From positions 39,425 through 103,424 of the forward strand of contig CABYEA010000004.1 of NCBI GenBank assembly GCA_902517895.1: a stretch of 64,000 bases of DNA, read 5' to 3'. Made by a program: the position numbers and the translations under genes. Origin of the DNA: an uncultured Bacteroidota bacterium. GTDB lineage: Bacteria; Bacteroidota; Bacteroidia; Flavobacteriales; Flavobacteriaceae. The notes below the pieces were generated by a model. It did not search any database. It worked only from the letters and a program-made list of their open reading frames with translations, and was not told where the DNA came from. This document shows positions 19,939 to 29,527 of the stretch, in pieces (the stretch's first letter is position 1; every line of letters begins with the position of its first letter).

Positions 19939-20504
19939 TGAAAAGATCAAAATTTATAGTCATAGCGGCACCTTCAGGATCGGGAAAAACTACAATTGTA
20001 AATAAACTACTTAATGAGAAAAATTTAGGATTGACTTTTTCAATTTCAGCAACATCGAGAGAGCCAAGAAAAAATGAAAAAGATGGTGAAAATTATTTTT
20101 TCATTTCTAAAGAGGAATTCTTGAGGAGGGTTAATTATGATGAATTTGTTGAATGGGAGGAAGTCTACAAGGGAGTGTTTTATGGTACATTATTTTCAGA
20201 ACTTGAAAATGCAAAAGAAAAAAATTTAATCTTTGATATAGATGTAATAGGTGGTTTAAATATCCAAAGAAAGTTTAAGGACCAATCATTAACTATTTTT
20301 ATAAAACCTCCAAGTTTAGATGAACTTGAAAAGAGACTTAAGAATAGAAATTCTGAGACTGATTCAAATATTAAAATTAGAATTGATAAAGCTAAGGATG
20401 AAATTTTATTAGCTGATAAATTTGATTATGTTGTTGAAAACGATATTCTTAAAAAAAGCTATAAAGAAGTTTACAAACTAGTAAATCATTTCATCAATGA
20501 ATAA
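19938..20504 (+). CDS. gmk: Guanylate kinase
   Basis: Phosphorylates GMP to GDP with ATP. The ATG at 19938 is preferred over the TTG at 19935 listed in the ORF track; it overlaps the yicC stop. The protein of 188 residues has the P-loop APSGSGKTT (about 11-19), the GMP-binding SATSREPRKNEKDGENYFF segment, FVEWEEVYKGVFYGT and the lid with LEKRLKNRNSET. Overlaps nadD by 8 nt, so translation of the operon is coupled. Confidence 0.97.
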   Translation: MKRSKFIVIAAPSGSGKTTIVNKLLNEKNLGLTFSISATSREPRKNEKDGENYFFISKEEFLRRVNYDEFVEWEEVYKGVFYGTLFSELENAKEKNLIFDIDVIGGLNIQRKFKDQSLTIFIKPPSLDELEKRLKNRNSETDSNIKIRIDKAKDEILLADKFDYVVENDILKKSYKEVYKLVNHFINE

Positions 20505-21081
20505 AAAAAAGGTTGGTTTATTTTTTGGAACTTTTGACCCTATTCACAATGGTCACCTAAAAATTGCAGAATATATTATTGAAGAAAAATTAAATGATGA
20601 GGTTTGGCTCGTTGTTACACCTGAAAACCCGATAAAGCAAAACAATAAAATATCAAACTTTATGCATAGATTCAATATGGTTGATATTGCTACTAAAAAG
20701 TATGATAATATAATACCAAGTGATTTAGAAGTTAATCTTAAGAAGCCAAACTATACCATTGATACTTTGGAATTTATATCAAATAAATTACCGGAAATAG
20801 AATTTAGCTTAATCATTGGTGAAGACAATTACAAAATTTTTGATACATGGAAAGATTATAAAAAAATTCTAAAAAATTATAAGATTTTCATTTATCCAAG
20901 AAAAGGAAACCTAAAAGAAAGTCAGCATATAATTAATGAAAATGCTATGTATATTGGAGGTCCAAGAATTGACTTAAGTTCAACAAATATTAGAAATATA
21001 GTTTCAAAAAAAGCCAAGCCTGAAGATCTAATTTCTGAAAATGTTATGCAATACATTAATACCAATGAATTATATAAATGA
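20497..21081 (+). CDS. nadD: Nicotinate-nucleotide adenylyltransferase
   Basis: Transfers AMP from ATP to nicotinate mononucleotide to form deamido-NAD, a required step of NAD synthesis. The 194-residue protein has the nucleotidyltransferase signature GTFDPIHNGHL near the N-terminus and LSSTNIR near the C-terminus (ISSTxIR motif), plus the family LIIGEDNYKIFDTW stretch. It overlaps gmk upstream by 8 nt and gpsA downstream by 4 nt (ATGA). Confidence 0.97.
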   Translation: MNKKKVGLFFGTFDPIHNGHLKIAEYIIEEKLNDEVWLVVTPENPIKQNNKISNFMHRFNMVDIATKKYDNIIPSDLEVNLKKPNYTIDTLEFISNKLPEIEFSLIIGEDNYKIFDTWKDYKKILKNYKIFIYPRKGNLKESQHIINENAMYIGGPRIDLSSTNIRNIVSKKAKPEDLISENVMQYINTNELYK

Positions 21082-22082
21082 AAAAAACTAAATTAAAATT
21101 TGGAATTATAGGAAGTGGCAGCTGGGGAACCGCATTAATAAAAATACTTTCAGAAAATAATGATGAAATTAATTGGTTTATAAGAAATAAAGATAGTATT
21201 GATTTTATAACTAAAAACTCTCATAATCCAAACTATTTAAGTTCAGTAGAACTTAATCTAAAAAAATTGAAAATTTCTGCAGAAATAAATGAAGTTATAG
21301 TAGCGTCTGATGTAATTATTATAGCCATTCCTTCCGAGTATGTGAATAATGAGATGAAAAAAATTGATGTGGATATTTCTGACAAAATTGTTATTTGTGC
21401 TTTGAAAGGTTTAGTCCCTGAAACAAATCTATTATTTGGTGAACACATGCAAAAACACTATAATGTTTCTAAAGATAATTTTCTAGTTATCGGCGGGCCT
21501 TGTCATGCAGAAGAAATTGCATTAGAAAAATTATCATACTTGACAATCGGATCTGCAAACCTAAATTTAGGTAAACTAATTTCAGAAAAATTTAAATGTA
21601 ATTACATAAATGTTAAAGCATCTGATGATGTAATCGGAATTGAATATGCAAGTATGCTTAAAAATATATTTGCTTTAGCCGTTGGTATTTCAAACGGTTT
21701 AGGATATGGAGATAATTACCAAAGCGTTTTAGTTAGCAATTCACTTAAGGAGATGAAAAGATTTATTTCTAAAAGACATAAAATAAAAAGGAATATAAAC
21801 AATTCAGCATATTTGGGAGATTTGTTAGTAACTGGATACTCTTCGTTTTCAAGAAATAGAATGTTTGGGAATATGATTGGTAAAGGCTATACAGTTAGAG
21901 CTGCACAATTGGAAATGAAAATGGTGGCAGAGGGGTATATTGCAACAAAAAAAGCTTACTTATTAAACAAGGAGTCTAACAAAAGAGTCAAAATACCTAT
22001 CATAGATGCAGTATATAAAATACTCTATGAAAAAAGAAGTGCTAGAAAAATATTTAGAGAGTTAAGTGACATAATTTCTTAA
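21078..22082 (+). CDS. gpsA: NAD(P)-dependent glycerol-3-phosphate dehydrogenase
   Basis: Makes sn-glycerol 3-phosphate from dihydroxyacetone phosphate for phospholipid synthesis. The 334-residue protein opens with a Rossmann motif [16 protein letters not shown], contains [10 protein letters not shown], the CALKGLVPE stretch, the [10 protein letters not shown] segment and the catalytic-lysine region [25 protein letters not shown]. Last gene of the yicC-gmk-nadD-gpsA run; its end overlaps that of the convergent pheS by 4 nt. Confidence 0.96.
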   Translation: MKKTKLKFGIIGSGSWGTALIKILSENNDEINWFIRNKDSIDFITKNSHNPNYLSSVELNLKKLKISAEINEVIVASDVIIIAIPSEYVNNEMKKIDVDISDKIVICALKGLVPETNLLFGEHMQKHYNVSKDNFLVIGGPCHAEEIALEKLSYLTIGSANLNLGKLISEKFKCNYINVKASDDVIGIEYASMLKNIFALAVGISNGLGYGDNYQSVLVSNSLKEMKRFISKRHKIKRNINNSAYLGDLLVTGYSSFSRNRMFGNMIGKGYTVRAAQLEMKMVAEGYIATKKAYLLNKESNKRVKIPIIDAVYKILYEKRSARKIFRELSDIIS

Positions 22083-23095
22083 AATGATGATCTAAATTGT
22101 TCTAAAAATCTTACATCATTTTCACTTAAAAGTCTAATATCATCTATTTGATGTAATAAAAGAGCAATTCGGTCTATTCCAAGTCCAAAAGCAAATCCTG
22201 AATACTCTTTAGGGTCTATATTACAATTTTCCAAAACATTAGGATCAACCATTCCACATCCCATAATTTCTAACCAACCTGTTCCTTTTGTCATTTTATG
22301 GTCTGTTTCATTTTTGAGGCCCCAGTATACATCTACTTCTGCACTTGGCTCTGTAAACGGGAAATAAGAAGGTCTTAGTCTAATTTTTGATTTACCAAAA
22401 AGTTGAGTTGTAAAATATTCTAAGGTTTGTTTTAAATCTGCAAAACTTACGTTTTTATCAATACACAAACCTTCTACCTGATGAAAAAAACAATGAGAAC
22501 GTGCTGAGATTGCTTCATTTCGATAAACTCTCCCAGGTGAAATAGTTCTAATTGGAGGTTTATTATTTTCCATGTATCTGACCTGAACAGAGCTGGTGTG
22601 AGTTCTTAATAAATAATCAGGGTTCTTTTCAATAAAGAAAGTATCCTGCATATCTCTTGCGGGGTGGTGTTCAGGAAGATTTAAAGCGCTAAAGTTATGC
22701 CAGTCATCCTCTATTTCTGGTCCCTCACTAATGGTAAATCCAATATTAGAAAAAATATCAATTATTCTATTTTTTACAATTGATACAGGGTGACGAGAAC
22801 CAATTTCAATAGGATCTCCAGGCTTTGAAATATCATTGATTTTTAAATTGTCAGATGTATTAAATTTGCTAGATTTTAGATCTTTAACTTTTTGCTGAGC
22901 TGAATTTTTTAATTCATTTAACAAACTGCCCAATTGCTTCTTTTCATTACCTTCTAATAACCTAAAGTCATCAAAATATGAATTCAAAAGACCTTTTTTT
23001 CCTAAAAATTTAACTCTAAATTCTTCAATCTCAGTATCAGAATCTGATTTAAATTTTTTAATATACTCTAAATCCTTCTTTATTTTATCTTTCAT
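22079..23095 (-). CDS. pheS: Phenylalanyl-tRNA synthetase alpha subunit
   Basis: Catalytic alpha subunit of the alpha2beta2 class II synthetase that charges tRNA-Phe. The 338-residue protein has the N-terminal coiled-coil tRNA-binding region (about 1-85), motif 1 around [17 protein letters not shown], motif 2 ([25 protein letters not shown]) and motif 3 ([21 protein letters not shown]), all intact. pheT is not adjacent, as is usual in Bacteroidota. A TAAATTTG -7 box lies 14 nt upstream of its ATG. Confidence 0.98.
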   Translation of the reverse strand: MKDKIKKDLEYIKKFKSDSDTEIEEFRVKFLGKKGLLNSYFDDFRLLEGNEKKQLGSLLNELKNSAQQKVKDLKSSKFNTSDNLKINDISKPGDPIEIGSRHPVSIVKNRIIDIFSNIGFTISEGPEIEDDWHNFSALNLPEHHPARDMQDTFFIEKNPDYLLRTHTSSVQVRYMENNKPPIRTISPGRVYRNEAISARSHCFFHQVEGLCIDKNVSFADLKQTLEYFTTQLFGKSKIRLRPSYFPFTEPSAEVDVYWGLKNETDHKMTKGTGWLEIMGCGMVDPNVLENCNIDPKEYSGFAFGLGIDRIALLLHQIDDIRLLSENDVRFLEQFRSSF

Positions 23096-23108
23096 GACCT
23101 TATTGTAT

Positions 23109-23116
23109 CAAATTTA
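23109..23116 (-). promoter_or_regulatory. Candidate -7 element for pheS
   Basis: TAAATTTG on the minus strand matches TAnnTTTG exactly and ends 13 nt before the pheS ATG. No TTG was found at the usual upstream distance, so only the -7 half is supported. Confidence 0.35.
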
Positions 23117-23202
23117 TGAAATCTTAATTAATATAATTTGATTTAGTAAACTAATATAAAGAAGTTAATATTTATTAAATTAACGTCAACCAATAATTTT
23201 TT

Positions 23203-23700
23203 GTGGTCTATTTTGATATTTTTTTAGGTTTAATAATTGCTTGGGGTGCTTATAATGGTTTTTCAAAGGGACTTGTTAGGGAGCTAGCTTCAGTTCTTGG
23301 TATTATTTGTGGAATATACTTTTCAAAAAATTTCTACCCCTATCTAGACATAAAACTAAAGCCATTATTTGAAACGGAGGCTAGTTATATTTCAATTCTG
23401 TCATCGATTATAATATTCTTATTTACAATTATGATATTTAAAGTTATTGCTAAGCTCCTAACAAAATTTTTAAAACTTATTGCTCTTGGTTTATTAAACA
23501 GAATTGTTGGTTCTGTTTTTGGAGCTATAAAATCGGTTCTTTTATTATGTGTTATTGTTTTTATATTTTCGAAAATCAACAACTTTGTAGGCTTGAGCGA
23601 GAATGAAACTCTAAATAAATCTTTTCTGTATTCTAATATTGAAAAGATAAATAATATAATAATTAAAAATACTTATAAAGAAAATGGTAATGATGAATGA
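23203..23700 (+). CDS. CvpA-family inner membrane protein
   Basis: A 165-residue protein with about four hydrophobic segments and the CvpA N-terminal signature DIFLGLIIAWGAYNGFSKGLVRELASVLG. CvpA proteins are needed for colicin V export in E. coli and for envelope stress tolerance elsewhere; the mechanism is unclear. The start is a GTG at 23203; no ATG lies in frame nearby at the N-terminus. Divergent from pheS, and its 3' end overlaps the end of the convergent NTF2-like gene by 28 nt. Confidence 0.88.
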   Translation: MVYFDIFLGLIIAWGAYNGFSKGLVRELASVLGIICGIYFSKNFYPYLDIKLKPLFETEASYISILSSIIIFLFTIMIFKVIAKLLTKFLKLIALGLLNRIVGSVFGAIKSVLLLCVIVFIFSKINNFVGLSENETLNKSFLYSNIEKINNIIIKNTYKENGNDE

Positions 23701-24134
23701 TGAATGTCAATAAAAAGACTTCCATTCCTTAATATATATCCAAATGTATATTCAACCTTGACTACTTTCCCTTCCAAATCAGTAAAAAAATAATTACCCA
23801 TAGAAATTGCTCTTTGATTTTCAATTATAAATCCTGAGTTTTCAAATTTAACATCTACCCAGGGTTTCAAAGCAAAACCATCATCCTCAGAGCATAATGA
23901 GTCATTACCTCCTAAAAAATAAGATAATGCCATTTGAAAATTTGGTCTAAACTGCTCTTCTGAAGCCATTGTTGGTTTAAATAATATGTCATTATTTTTA
24001 AAGTCATAAAGAGAATTCAAAAACGATTTTGTGAATTCAATACATTCTTCTTTATTATGTTTTAATGTTCCGATTTTGACGATTCCATTACCCCATTCTT
24101 TTTGTGCTTCACGAATTTGATTTTCTGTTATCAT
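23673..24134 (-). CDS. Small NTF2/SnoaL-like domain protein
   Basis: A 153-residue soluble protein without signal peptide. The pattern of an N-terminal helix (ITENQIREAQKEWGNGIVKIG), a middle with LFKPTMASEEQFRP, and a C-terminal sheet with AISMGNYFFTDLEGKVVKVEYTFGYI and HHSSLPF matches a conserved family with an NTF2/SnoaL-like cone fold found in marine bacteria, sometimes mislabelled phosphoribosyl-AMP cyclohydrolase. The biochemical function is unknown. It is the last gene of the moxR-bat operon, starting with a 4-nt overlap with batE. The histidine pair in the last strand is a candidate ligand-binding site; that is inference. Confidence 0.65.
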   Translation of the reverse strand: MITENQIREAQKEWGNGIVKIGTLKHNKEECIEFTKSFLNSLYDFKNNDILFKPTMASEEQFRPNFQMALSYFLGGNDSLCSEDDGFALKPWVDVKFENSGFIIENQRAISMGNYFFTDLEGKVVKVEYTFGYILRNGSLFIDIHHSSLPFSL

Positions 24135-24922
24135 ATAATTTTAATTTGATTATTTTTAATCCAACCCTCTTGACCATTTACTAATTTTATTTTTACCCAC
24201 TCATCACTAAAATTATTAATAATTCTAACTTTAGTTCCTAAATGCAAAGTAAGTAAATTCTTACTTCTTTCATTCGGATCAGCCTTAATTTCAATCTTAT
24301 TTGAAAAGATAATAGCATACTTTTCGAGGTAATTTTTTTCGTAAGCATTTAAGCTAATCCGTACCGTTATTAAAATGGTGATAATAATAATAAAAAGAGA
24401 GGCAAATGCAGTTTTTTTAACAATTGTTGTCTTAGAAAAGAAATATATTAGAAAAAACAAAAGAAACATAAAAGCAAATAATATCAGTGCAATACCCCAA
24501 GACGAATAGCTTAAAAGATTAGATGTTTTATTTAATTGTTCGTCAAAAAATGATTGTGGAACTACTGCGATATCATCTATGAGGGTATTTTTAACCATAT
24601 TCAAATTATTAATTACTTCATTGTCTGAAGAATCAAGCTTTAATGATTTTTCATAATACAAAATACTATTTGCAATATCATTTAACCTGTAGTAAGCATT
24701 TCCAATATTGAAATACAAATCTGGTGAATGAAAACCTGAATCTAAAATTTGTAAATACACCTGAATTGACTGTTCATATTTTGAATCATTATATAAGTTA
24801 TTAGCTTCAGAAAATTTTTCATTTACAACAGATTGTTCAGATTCTAATTGGCTAAAGCATGATATAGAACAAACCGTTAGGAACAAAAAAGTGATTACAA
24901 TATTTAAATATTTACTTTTCAT
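24131..24922 (-). CDS. batE: BatE, TPR and SH3 domain protein of the Bat operon
   Basis: A 263-residue envelope protein with a signal peptide (about 1-25), TPR repeats (about 35-110: ANNLYNDSKYEQSIQVYLQIL, DLYFNIGNAYYRLNDIANSILYYEKSL), two transmembrane helices (about 136-165 and 172-193) and a C-terminal bacterial SH3 domain (about 205-262, ending GQEGWIKNNQI). This order is diagnostic for BatE. The Bat proteins are linked to stress or oxygen tolerance and assemble as a periplasmic complex. The start overlaps the batD end by 11 nt. Confidence 0.92.
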   Translation of the reverse strand: MKSKYLNIVITFLFLTVCSISCFSQLESEQSVVNEKFSEANNLYNDSKYEQSIQVYLQILDSGFHSPDLYFNIGNAYYRLNDIANSILYYEKSLKLDSSDNEVINNLNMVKNTLIDDIAVVPQSFFDEQLNKTSNLLSYSSWGIALILFAFMFLLFFLIYFFSKTTIVKKTAFASLFIIIITILITVRISLNAYEKNYLEKYAIIFSNKIEIKADPNERSKNLLTLHLGTKVRIINNFSDEWVKIKLVNGQEGWIKNNQIKII

Positions 24923-26681
24923 TTTTTACTTTTTCTAATTGATCAACAAATAACTTTGCATTTTCATAATCTTCACTCATAGCTTCAATATTTAAAGGGG
25001 TGTATCTGGCCAGTTGACAGTTTTCTAATACATTAAATAGCAAATCAATTAGATTTTTTTCCACCTTCATTTGTTGAAGTCTAGAACTTATGTATTTATT
25101 GTTTAGCTGAGAATTGTCAAGGTTTAATTTTGACTTTAAATAAGTTCTAAGAGCTTTGTCAATAGACTCATAAAATTTTTCTTTATCTCCGATTAACCCT
25201 TTTGACTGTACTAAAAGTTTTTGGGTTAATCCCTTCGCAATTTTTAATTTATCTACTTTTTTAGAATTATAAATCTTAAAAAACCTAAACAAGATTATAA
25301 TAATTATGCATATTAAAAAAGGAGATAAAAATAGTAGCCAATATGCAGTTGAATTGAAAAATATATTCTCTCCAATTTTTGAAAATTTTGTTTTAGTTTT
25401 GAATGAAGTAAATTGATTTTGAGCTAATTCAATTTTATTTGTCGTATTTAATTCGTTAGAGTCATCTTTTGAAGCTGAGGTTCTATTAAGACCCACAACA
25501 TCAATATATATTGGGTCTGAATAAATTGATATATACTCTTTAAATTTTGGATTAAAAAAAGAGAATTTAGTTTGAGGTATAGTATACTTTCCGGGCATGT
25601 TTGGCACAATAGTAAATTTATTATTTACCTTTCCTTTTATCCCAGCTGCCATGACCGAAACGTTTGAAATTTTTTCAGGTTCATAAACTTCAAGTGAAGA
25701 TGGTAAAGAGATTTTTGGATCCTCAAACAGGTTAAAATTTCCATTTCCTGAAATAATTAAACTCAATTGAAAGGCTTCATCAATTAACAATTCTTTTTTA
25801 TCTGATTTTATTTCAAAGTTAAAATCACCAACGGCCCCAGAGAAATCATTTGGTTTATTTTCAATAGGCAGTGGTTTAACATCAATAAATGAACTGCCTG
25901 ATGATACTGTTTTATTAACACTTGATGATATTAGATTGCCAAAAAAATCTCTTCTATTTGAAGGTACTTGCACGGAAATATCTAAAGTTAGTGGTTCAAT
26001 TTTTAATCTACCTTTCTTCTGTGGATATAGTAAAGTTCTTCGCAATACGACATATCTATACGGTTCACCTTTATATGTCCCATTTTGAACATTTAGAGAT
26101 TTAATATCTATGTTATTGCTCCAAAAATTGGCATACCTAGGTGCTTCTAATTCTCTCCAATTATCAACACCTGTATCAGGTGAAACATATAACTTATATG
26201 TAACGGAAACTGCCTCATTTATAAATGGGCTTTTATTGGATAATTCTGCAACTAAGTGAATCTTTTTATCAGCCAAATAGTTAGGATCATTTGGGTTTGT
26301 GGGCTTATCAACAGCTGAAGTTACTATTACTTTAACAGGAAGTGTTTTATAAATTTCTCCATCAACCTCAATCGAAGCTTGCCCAATTTCAAAAGAACCT
26401 TTTTCAATTGGGGATAAAAAATATGAATAGGTTTTAGAGTATGATCTTTTACCGTTTATCCAAGAATTTCTGATTGATTGACTTGGGCCTCCAACAATTC
26501 TAAAGTTTTCAAAAACTGGAGGTGTAAAATTATCACCGTCTTTGTCAACTGAAAATTCTACTTTCACTCTTTCATTTAAACCCAATTGATTCTTACTCAA
26601 TTTTGTAGTAAAATTAACTTGTGAAAATGCTGAAAAGCTAATCAGGAAAATAATTATATGTATAAATTTATTTCTAAACAT
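24912..26681 (-). CDS. batD: BatD-family protein
   Basis: A 589-residue protein with a signal peptide (about 1-20), Ig-like beta repeats typical of the BatD family (FTTKLSKNQLGLNERVKVEFSVD; GGPSQSIRNSWINGKRSYSKTYSYFLSP) and one transmembrane helix (about 440-462) followed by a cytoplasmic tail of about 120 residues. BatD is thought to interact with the VWA proteins BatA and BatB in the periplasm. Starts with 1-nt overlap at the batC stop. Confidence 0.93.
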   Translation of the reverse strand: MFRNKFIHIIIFLISFSAFSQVNFTTKLSKNQLGLNERVKVEFSVDKDGDNFTPPVFENFRIVGGPSQSIRNSWINGKRSYSKTYSYFLSPIEKGSFEIGQASIEVDGEIYKTLPVKVIVTSAVDKPTNPNDPNYLADKKIHLVAELSNKSPFINEAVSVTYKLYVSPDTGVDNWRELEAPRYANFWSNNIDIKSLNVQNGTYKGEPYRYVVLRRTLLYPQKKGRLKIEPLTLDISVQVPSNRRDFFGNLISSSVNKTVSSGSSFIDVKPLPIENKPNDFSGAVGDFNFEIKSDKKELLIDEAFQLSLIISGNGNFNLFEDPKISLPSSLEVYEPEKISNVSVMAAGIKGKVNNKFTIVPNMPGKYTIPQTKFSFFNPKFKEYISIYSDPIYIDVVGLNRTSASKDDSNELNTTNKIELAQNQFTSFKTKTKFSKIGENIFFNSTAYWLLFLSPFLICIIIIILFRFFKIYNSKKVDKLKIAKGLTQKLLVQSKGLIGDKEKFYESIDKALRTYLKSKLNLDNSQLNNKYISSRLQQMKVEKNLIDLLFNVLENCQLARYTPLNIEAMSEDYENAKLFVDQLEKVKNEK

Positions 26682-27505
26682 TACCAGTCTTTTTCAGAAA
26701 CAACTTTTGTGCCTTTTTGTTTCTTATCATTCACTTTTGCTTGAACTTTCTTTTCAGCATTTTCCATAGCCTTCAATAAATTTTTAATCTGTTCAGAAGA
26801 AAGTTTTGATTGTTGATTCTTATTTTGTTGAGGTTTCTCAGACTTATTATCGTCCTTGTCCTGTTCATTCTTACTTTGATCTTTTTTATTCTCATTCTGA
26901 TCATCTTCGTTCTCATTATCCTTATCCTTGTTCTGATCATCTTTGTTCTCATTATCCTTGTTCTGATCATCTTTATTCTCATTATCCTTGTTCTGATCAT
27001 CTTTATTCTCATTATCCTTGTTCTGATCATCTTTATTCTCATTATCCTTGTTCTGATCATCATTTTGCTGTTCCTCTTCACACATCTTAGCCAGTGCTAA
27101 ATTGTAACGAGTATCATTATCGCTAGGGTCATTTCTCAAAGCACTTTTATATGCTAATACTGCTTCAGAACACATTTCTTTTTTCATAAAAGAGTTGCCT
27201 AGATTGTGAAAAGATTTGTGTTTTTCAAATTTATTTTTAGCAAGTTTTGTTGATTCTATTTGTCTTGAAATTGCTTCATCATATAAACCTTCACTGTAAT
27301 ATTTATTTGATAAATTAAACGTGGCTCTTAAGTCACTTAGTGAATCATCAATAGCAACTCTAAAATTCTTTTCAGCTTCCTCAAAGTTGTTTTCAATAAA
27401 CTTATTTCCTTTGTTATAGAATCTAGCATAATTTTCAGACTGAGCATAAATATTTTGAGATGCTAGAATAGAAATAAAAAAACAAAAAAGTATATTATTT
27501 TTCAT
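26681..27505 (-). CDS. batC: BatC, TPR protein with a low-complexity charged repeat
   Basis: A 274-residue protein with a signal peptide (about 1-21), TPR helices (about 25-148, including LGNSFMKKEMCSEAVLAYKSALRNDPSDNDTRYNLALA) and then a 10-residue repeat DNENKDDQNK present about four to five times, followed by further Asp/Asn/Lys-rich linker and a short C-terminal helix (QIKNLLKAMENAEKKVQ). The C-terminal VSEKDW motif is typical of BatC. The repeat is encoded by nearly identical 30-bp units. Located between batB (11-nt overlap) and batD (1-nt overlap). Confidence 0.93.
   Translation of the reverse strand: MKNNILFCFFISILASQNIYAQSENYARFYNKGNKFIENNFEEAEKNFRVAIDDSLSDLRATFNLSNKYYSEGLYDEAISRQIESTKLAKNKFEKHKSFHNLGNSFMKKEMCSEAVLAYKSALRNDPSDNDTRYNLALAKMCEEEQQNDDQNKDNENKDDQNKDNENKDDQNKDNENKDDQNKDNENKDDQNKDKDNENEDDQNENKKDQSKNEQDKDDNKSEKPQQNKNQQSKLSSEQIKNLLKAMENAEKKVQAKVNDKKQKGTKVVSEKDW
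26905..27062. repeat. Tandem 30-bp repeats inside batC
   Basis: Four 30-bp units (26941-27060) are identical except for one base in the first unit (CTTTGTTCTC against CTTTATTCTC). A fifth, degenerate unit with a 6-bp insertion precedes them (26905-26940). The unit length is a multiple of three and encodes DNENKDDQNK on the minus strand, so unit gain or loss keeps the frame. There are no unique spacers, so it is not a CRISPR. Confidence 0.95.
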
Positions 27506-28529
27506 TAAATAAATTTAAATTTTTCAGCCATATCGTTTTACCATCTCTCATGAAAATATCGACAACTATCAATAGAAATCCAATTAAAATAAACCACTGA
27601 AATTGGTCTTTAAACTCAGAAAATTTTTGAGTATCAAATTCTTTTTTTTCAGTATTTTCTAAAATTTCAATTACCTCATTTATCACATTTTCAGTTACTG
27701 AACCATCTATATATTGTCCTTTAGTTTTATCAGAAATATTTTGAAGATAATCTTTATTGAGTTTTGTAATAACCACCTCTCCATTGATGTCTTTTTTATA
27801 ACTCATTACGATTCCATTTTTTTTAATCGGAATAGGTGAACCCTTTTCTGTTCCAACACCAATCGAGTAAATGGTAATATTATTTTTTGCTGCTAGATCT
27901 GCCATTTCATATGATAAATCATTATGATCCTCTCCGTCTGATATAATAAATAATAACCGCTCTGTTGATTGGTCTTGATCAAAATAAGTAGAAGATAATC
28001 GGATAGCCTCATCAATGGCAGTCCCCTGAGATGAAAGCATATCAGTATTCATGTTTTGTAGAAACATTTTACCTGATGAATAGTCTGTGGTTAGGGGAAG
28101 CTGAGGAAATGCCTTTCCCGCATAGGCTACTATACCAATTCTATCACCACCCAGATTATTTATAACCTGGCCTACTAGCTGCTTAGATTTTTCTATTCTA
28201 TTTGGAGCTATGTCTTCAGCAAGCATACTTTTAGAAACATCAACTGCAAAAACTATATCAACTCCTAGCCTTTGAAAAATCTCAATCTTACTTCCAATTT
28301 TAGGATTAATCATCGCGATTATAAACAGTGAAATCCCGATTACAATAAAAAGTATTTTTATGATAGGTTTTAGGGTTGAAATGTTTGGACTTAATCTTTC
28401 CAAATTGGACTTTGAGAAAAATAATTTCTGAGTTTTAATTTTCCAAGCTCTGTCAAAAATGAACAATATGCTGATTAAAATAATCAACAAAAACAACCAA
28501 GACCATAATATGTTTTCTAATTCATACAT
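27495..28529 (-). CDS. batB: BatB, VWA-domain membrane protein
   Basis: A 344-residue membrane-anchored von Willebrand A protein: transmembrane helices at about 9-27 and 58-78, a VWA domain (about 88-290) with the MIDAS motif VDVSKSM and its conserved LAEDIAPNRIEKSK extension, and a C-terminal helix (about 313-333). BatA and BatB are paralogues that interact through their VWA domains. Starts with a 1-nt overlap at the batA stop. Confidence 0.95.
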   Translation of the reverse strand: MYELENILWSWLFLLIILISILFIFDRAWKIKTQKLFFSKSNLERLSPNISTLKPIIKILFIVIGISLFIIAMINPKIGSKIEIFQRLGVDIVFAVDVSKSMLAEDIAPNRIEKSKQLVGQVINNLGGDRIGIVAYAGKAFPQLPLTTDYSSGKMFLQNMNTDMLSSQGTAIDEAIRLSSTYFDQDQSTERLLFIISDGEDHNDLSYEMADLAAKNNITIYSIGVGTEKGSPIPIKKNGIVMSYKKDINGEVVITKLNKDYLQNISDKTKGQYIDGSVTENVINEVIEILENTEKKEFDTQKFSEFKDQFQWFILIGFLLIVVDIFMRDGKTIWLKNLNLFNEK

Positions 28530-29527
28530 TATATAAAACTTCTTAGTATTGTTAATTTCATAATCATCTCAAGCGCAATTAATATAATTGCAGGTAGAAG
28601 GAAGTATCTAAACTTCTCGTCAACTGAATAATATTTAAACTCCTCTATCTCTGTCTTTTCTAACTCGTCAATATCTGAATAGATTTCTTTTAGTCTTTCA
28701 TTATCTGTAGCTCTAAAATATTTTCCCCCAGTCATTTCAGAAATTTGAGTAAGTAGATTTTCATCAATTTCAACCTGAACATTTGCATAATTAAATTTTC
28801 CTTTTGCATCAATACCGACCGGAGATAATGCAAGACCATTTGTTCCCAAGCCGATGGAATATATCTTAATTTGAAATTCTTTTGCTAACTCAGCTGCTGT
28901 TATAGGATCAATAAATCCTGCGTTATTTACTCCATCTGTCAAAAGAATAATCACCTTGCTCTTAGCCTTACTGTCTTTTATCCTATTTACAGATGTTGCT
29001 AGGCCCATACCAATTGCAGTTCCACCTTCAATGATATTATTATATTTAATCTCCCTCAAGGATCTTATAGTTATATTCTTATCAGATGTAAGCGGTGTTT
29101 TTGTGTAACTTTCACCGGCATATTCAACCAGCCCTATTCTATCTGAAACTCTATTTTTAATAAACTCGTCGGCGACATTTTTTAATGCATCAAGCCTATT
29201 TGGTTTTAAATCTTTTGCCAGCATACTTGCAGAAACATCAATTGCCATTATTATATCGATACCGCTATTTGTTTTTACTCTAGTTGATGTATCAATTACT
29301 TGCGGTCTGGCTAGAGCAGTAATAATTAATATTAATGAAATTAATCTTAAATATTTGAATGTTAATTTTAGTTTTGAGTAGAAGTTTCCTGAATCACCAA
29401 AGGCTTTTGAATTAGAAAATTTAATCGAGTTGGTTAAATTATCTTTCTTTAGATAATTCCATATTACTATTAAAGGTATAACAGCCAATAAAATAAAGTA
29501 CTCTGGATTTAAAAATTCTAAATTCAT
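28529..29527 (-). CDS. batA: BatA, VWA-domain membrane protein
   Basis: A 332-residue protein with the same layout as BatB: two N-terminal transmembrane helices (about 8-26 and 55-73), a VWA domain with MIDAS AIDVSASM followed by LAKDLKPNRLDALK, a second motif LLTDGVNNAGF, and a C-terminal helix (about 308-326). It is the first VWA gene of the operon, overlaps the upstream 543-residue protein by 4 nt and batB by 1 nt. Confidence 0.95.
   Translation of the reverse strand: MNLEFLNPEYFILLAVIPLIVIWNYLKKDNLTNSIKFSNSKAFGDSGNFYSKLKLTFKYLRLISLILIITALARPQVIDTSTRVKTNSGIDIIMAIDVSASMLAKDLKPNRLDALKNVADEFIKNRVSDRIGLVEYAGESYTKTPLTSDKNITIRSLREIKYNNIIEGGTAIGMGLATSVNRIKDSKAKSKVIILLTDGVNNAGFIDPITAAELAKEFQIKIYSIGLGTNGLALSPVGIDAKGKFNYANVQVEIDENLLTQISEMTGGKYFRATDNERLKEIYSDIDELEKTEIEEFKYYSVDEKFRYFLLPAIILIALEMIMKLTILRSFI

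Noticed and set aside
26905-27062. Possible CRISPR-like array
   Set aside because: The 30-bp units are directly adjacent with no spacers and lie in a coding frame.
26773-27100. Three ORFs overlapping the batC repeats in other frames, including long LIILVLII and MRIKMIRTRI repeats
   Set aside because: They are shadows of the 30-bp batC repeats; the unit length is a multiple of three, so every frame stays open. The TPR protein frame is the one with family-specific sequence at both ends.
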